Source: Actinomycetes bacterium (GTDB taxonomy: Bacteria; Actinomycetota; Actinomycetes; Actinomycetales; Microbacteriaceae). Taken from it: a stretch of DNA of 8,437 bases. The notes under the pieces are model-generated. The model did no database searches and had not been told where the DNA came from. It saw only the letters and a list, made by a program, of their open reading frames with translations. Where the stretch lies: the NCBI GenBank assembly GCA_023451265.1, contig JAEYAG010000256.1, positions 1-8,437 on the forward strand. Reading direction: 5' to 3'. Of this stretch, positions 7,903 through 8,437 are shown piece by piece. Each line of letters opens with the position of its first letter. The first letter of the stretch is position 1. The translations under genes and the position numbers were made by a program.

Positions 7903-8437
7903 TCACCCCGCCAGCAGCAGCTCCTCCCGGCGCCGCGCGAGCGCGGCCAGGTGCTCGGCGACGGCCAGCCGCCGCTCGGCGAGCACGCGGTCCAGCTCGC
8001 TCAGCCTGACGCGCAGGTCCAGCGCCTCCTCCCGCGCCCGGGCGATGCGATCGCGCACCATCCAGTCGCTGAGCACGTTGTCGAACAGCACGTCGAAGAC
8101 GGCGAGCGTGTCGGAGATCTCGACCCCCTGCACGCCCGTCACGCCGATGTCGGCGAGCTCGATCCGCAGCCGCTCGAGTGCCCGGTTCACGCGCCCGAAC
8201 GCCTTGGCGGAGTCATCGATCCGGCTGTGCTTCATCAGATCGGCGACCATGCCGCCGCCGAAGAACGTGTCGTAGGTCGACCAGCCGCCCGCACTCTGGA
8301 GGTGCCCGAACGCCTCTTCCAGAGCGGCGGATGCCGCGCGCAACGCCGTGACCGCCTCGTCGATCTCCCGCTGCTCGGCCGTCGCGACGCCGATGCCCTC
8401 CGCGATCTGACCGAGTTCGGCGGCCGCGGCTCCCCCG
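7903..8437 (-). CDS. Uncharacterised helical/coiled-coil protein, N-terminus beyond the window
   Basis: I do not recognise a named family. The frame stays open to the right edge, so at least 177 C-terminal residues are seen and the TTG at 8343 is unlikely to be the start. From the first visible residue: an alanine/glutamate-rich helical stretch (about 14-48), a glycine-rich middle SAGGWSTYDTFFGGGMVADLMKH (48-70) followed by SRIDDSAKAFGRVNRALERLRIELADIG (71-98), then a segment EISDTLAVFDVLFDNVLSDWMVRDRI (106-131), and a C-terminal heptad-like coiled coil with many Arg/Glu/Leu (132-175). There are no membrane segments or cysteines in the visible part. The GW-x-T-x-D...GGG-x-x-x-D-x-x-KH-x-x-x-D arrangement between two coiled coils looks like a conserved domain signature. 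It converges on the permease gene, with the two stop codons only 2 nt apart. Confidence 0.75.
   Translation of the reverse strand, partial: GGAAAAELGQIAEGIGVATAEQREIDEAVTALRAASAALEEAFGHLQSAGGWSTYDTFFGGGMVADLMKHSRIDDSAKAFGRVNRALERLRIELADIGVTGVQGVEISDTLAVFDVLFDNVLSDWMVRDRIARAREEALDLRVRLSELDRVLAERRLAVAEHLAALARRREELLLAG

Noticed and set aside
7932..7947. Hairpin GCCGCG-CGAG-CGCGGC after the permease as a terminator
   Set aside because: A 6-bp stem of pure G/C without a T-run, inside codons of the opposing gene, is expected by chance in this composition.

Overview
The DNA is very GC-rich (roughly 70-73% by eye). Coding sequences carry G or C at most third codon positions, and the protein families and their style (WWR-start alpha-glucosidase, VanZ-RDD fusion, KimA-type permease, leaderless-looking promoters) point to an actinobacterium, most likely Microbacteriaceae, Microbacterium-like. 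This placement is inference from composition and families, not from a marker gene. I see no tRNA, rRNA, CRISPR array, insertion sequence, prophage gene or other sign of transfer.

Layout. (1) Positions 1-2732, plus strand: the nearly complete 3' part of a GH13 alpha-glucosidase, followed after 28 nt by a LacI-family regulator. This is a typical sugar-utilisation pair, whose transporter genes and promoter would lie before the window. (2) Positions 2743-4751, plus strand: an M20D amidohydrolase, then an uncharacterised single-pass membrane protein that overlaps it by a GTGA start/stop. A leaderless-type -10 box, whose first three bases are the stop codon of the regulator, suggests that this pair has its own promoter. 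(3) Positions 4736-5788, minus strand: a VanZ-RDD two-domain membrane protein, whose 3' end overlaps the preceding gene by 16 nt. (4) Positions 5861-7900, plus strand: a KimA-like APC-superfamily potassium permease, divergent from the VanZ-RDD gene across 72 nt, with a good leaderless promoter. (5) Positions 7903-8437, minus strand: the C-terminal part of an uncharacterised helical or coiled-coil protein, which runs off the right edge.

The genes form small, mostly unrelated housekeeping or metabolic units: oligosaccharide degradation with its repressor, amide hydrolysis plus a partner of unknown role, an envelope protein, and potassium uptake. I found no convincing undescribed multi-gene system. 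The most unusual signal is not a gene. The 7-mer GGATGCC/GGCATCC occurs 17 times where about two would be expected from base composition. It falls in every codon phase, on both strands and in one intergenic region, so protein sequence alone does not explain it. Other points worth a second look are the leaderless promoters, the potassium permease without room for a c-di-AMP riboswitch, and the two uncharacterised proteins.
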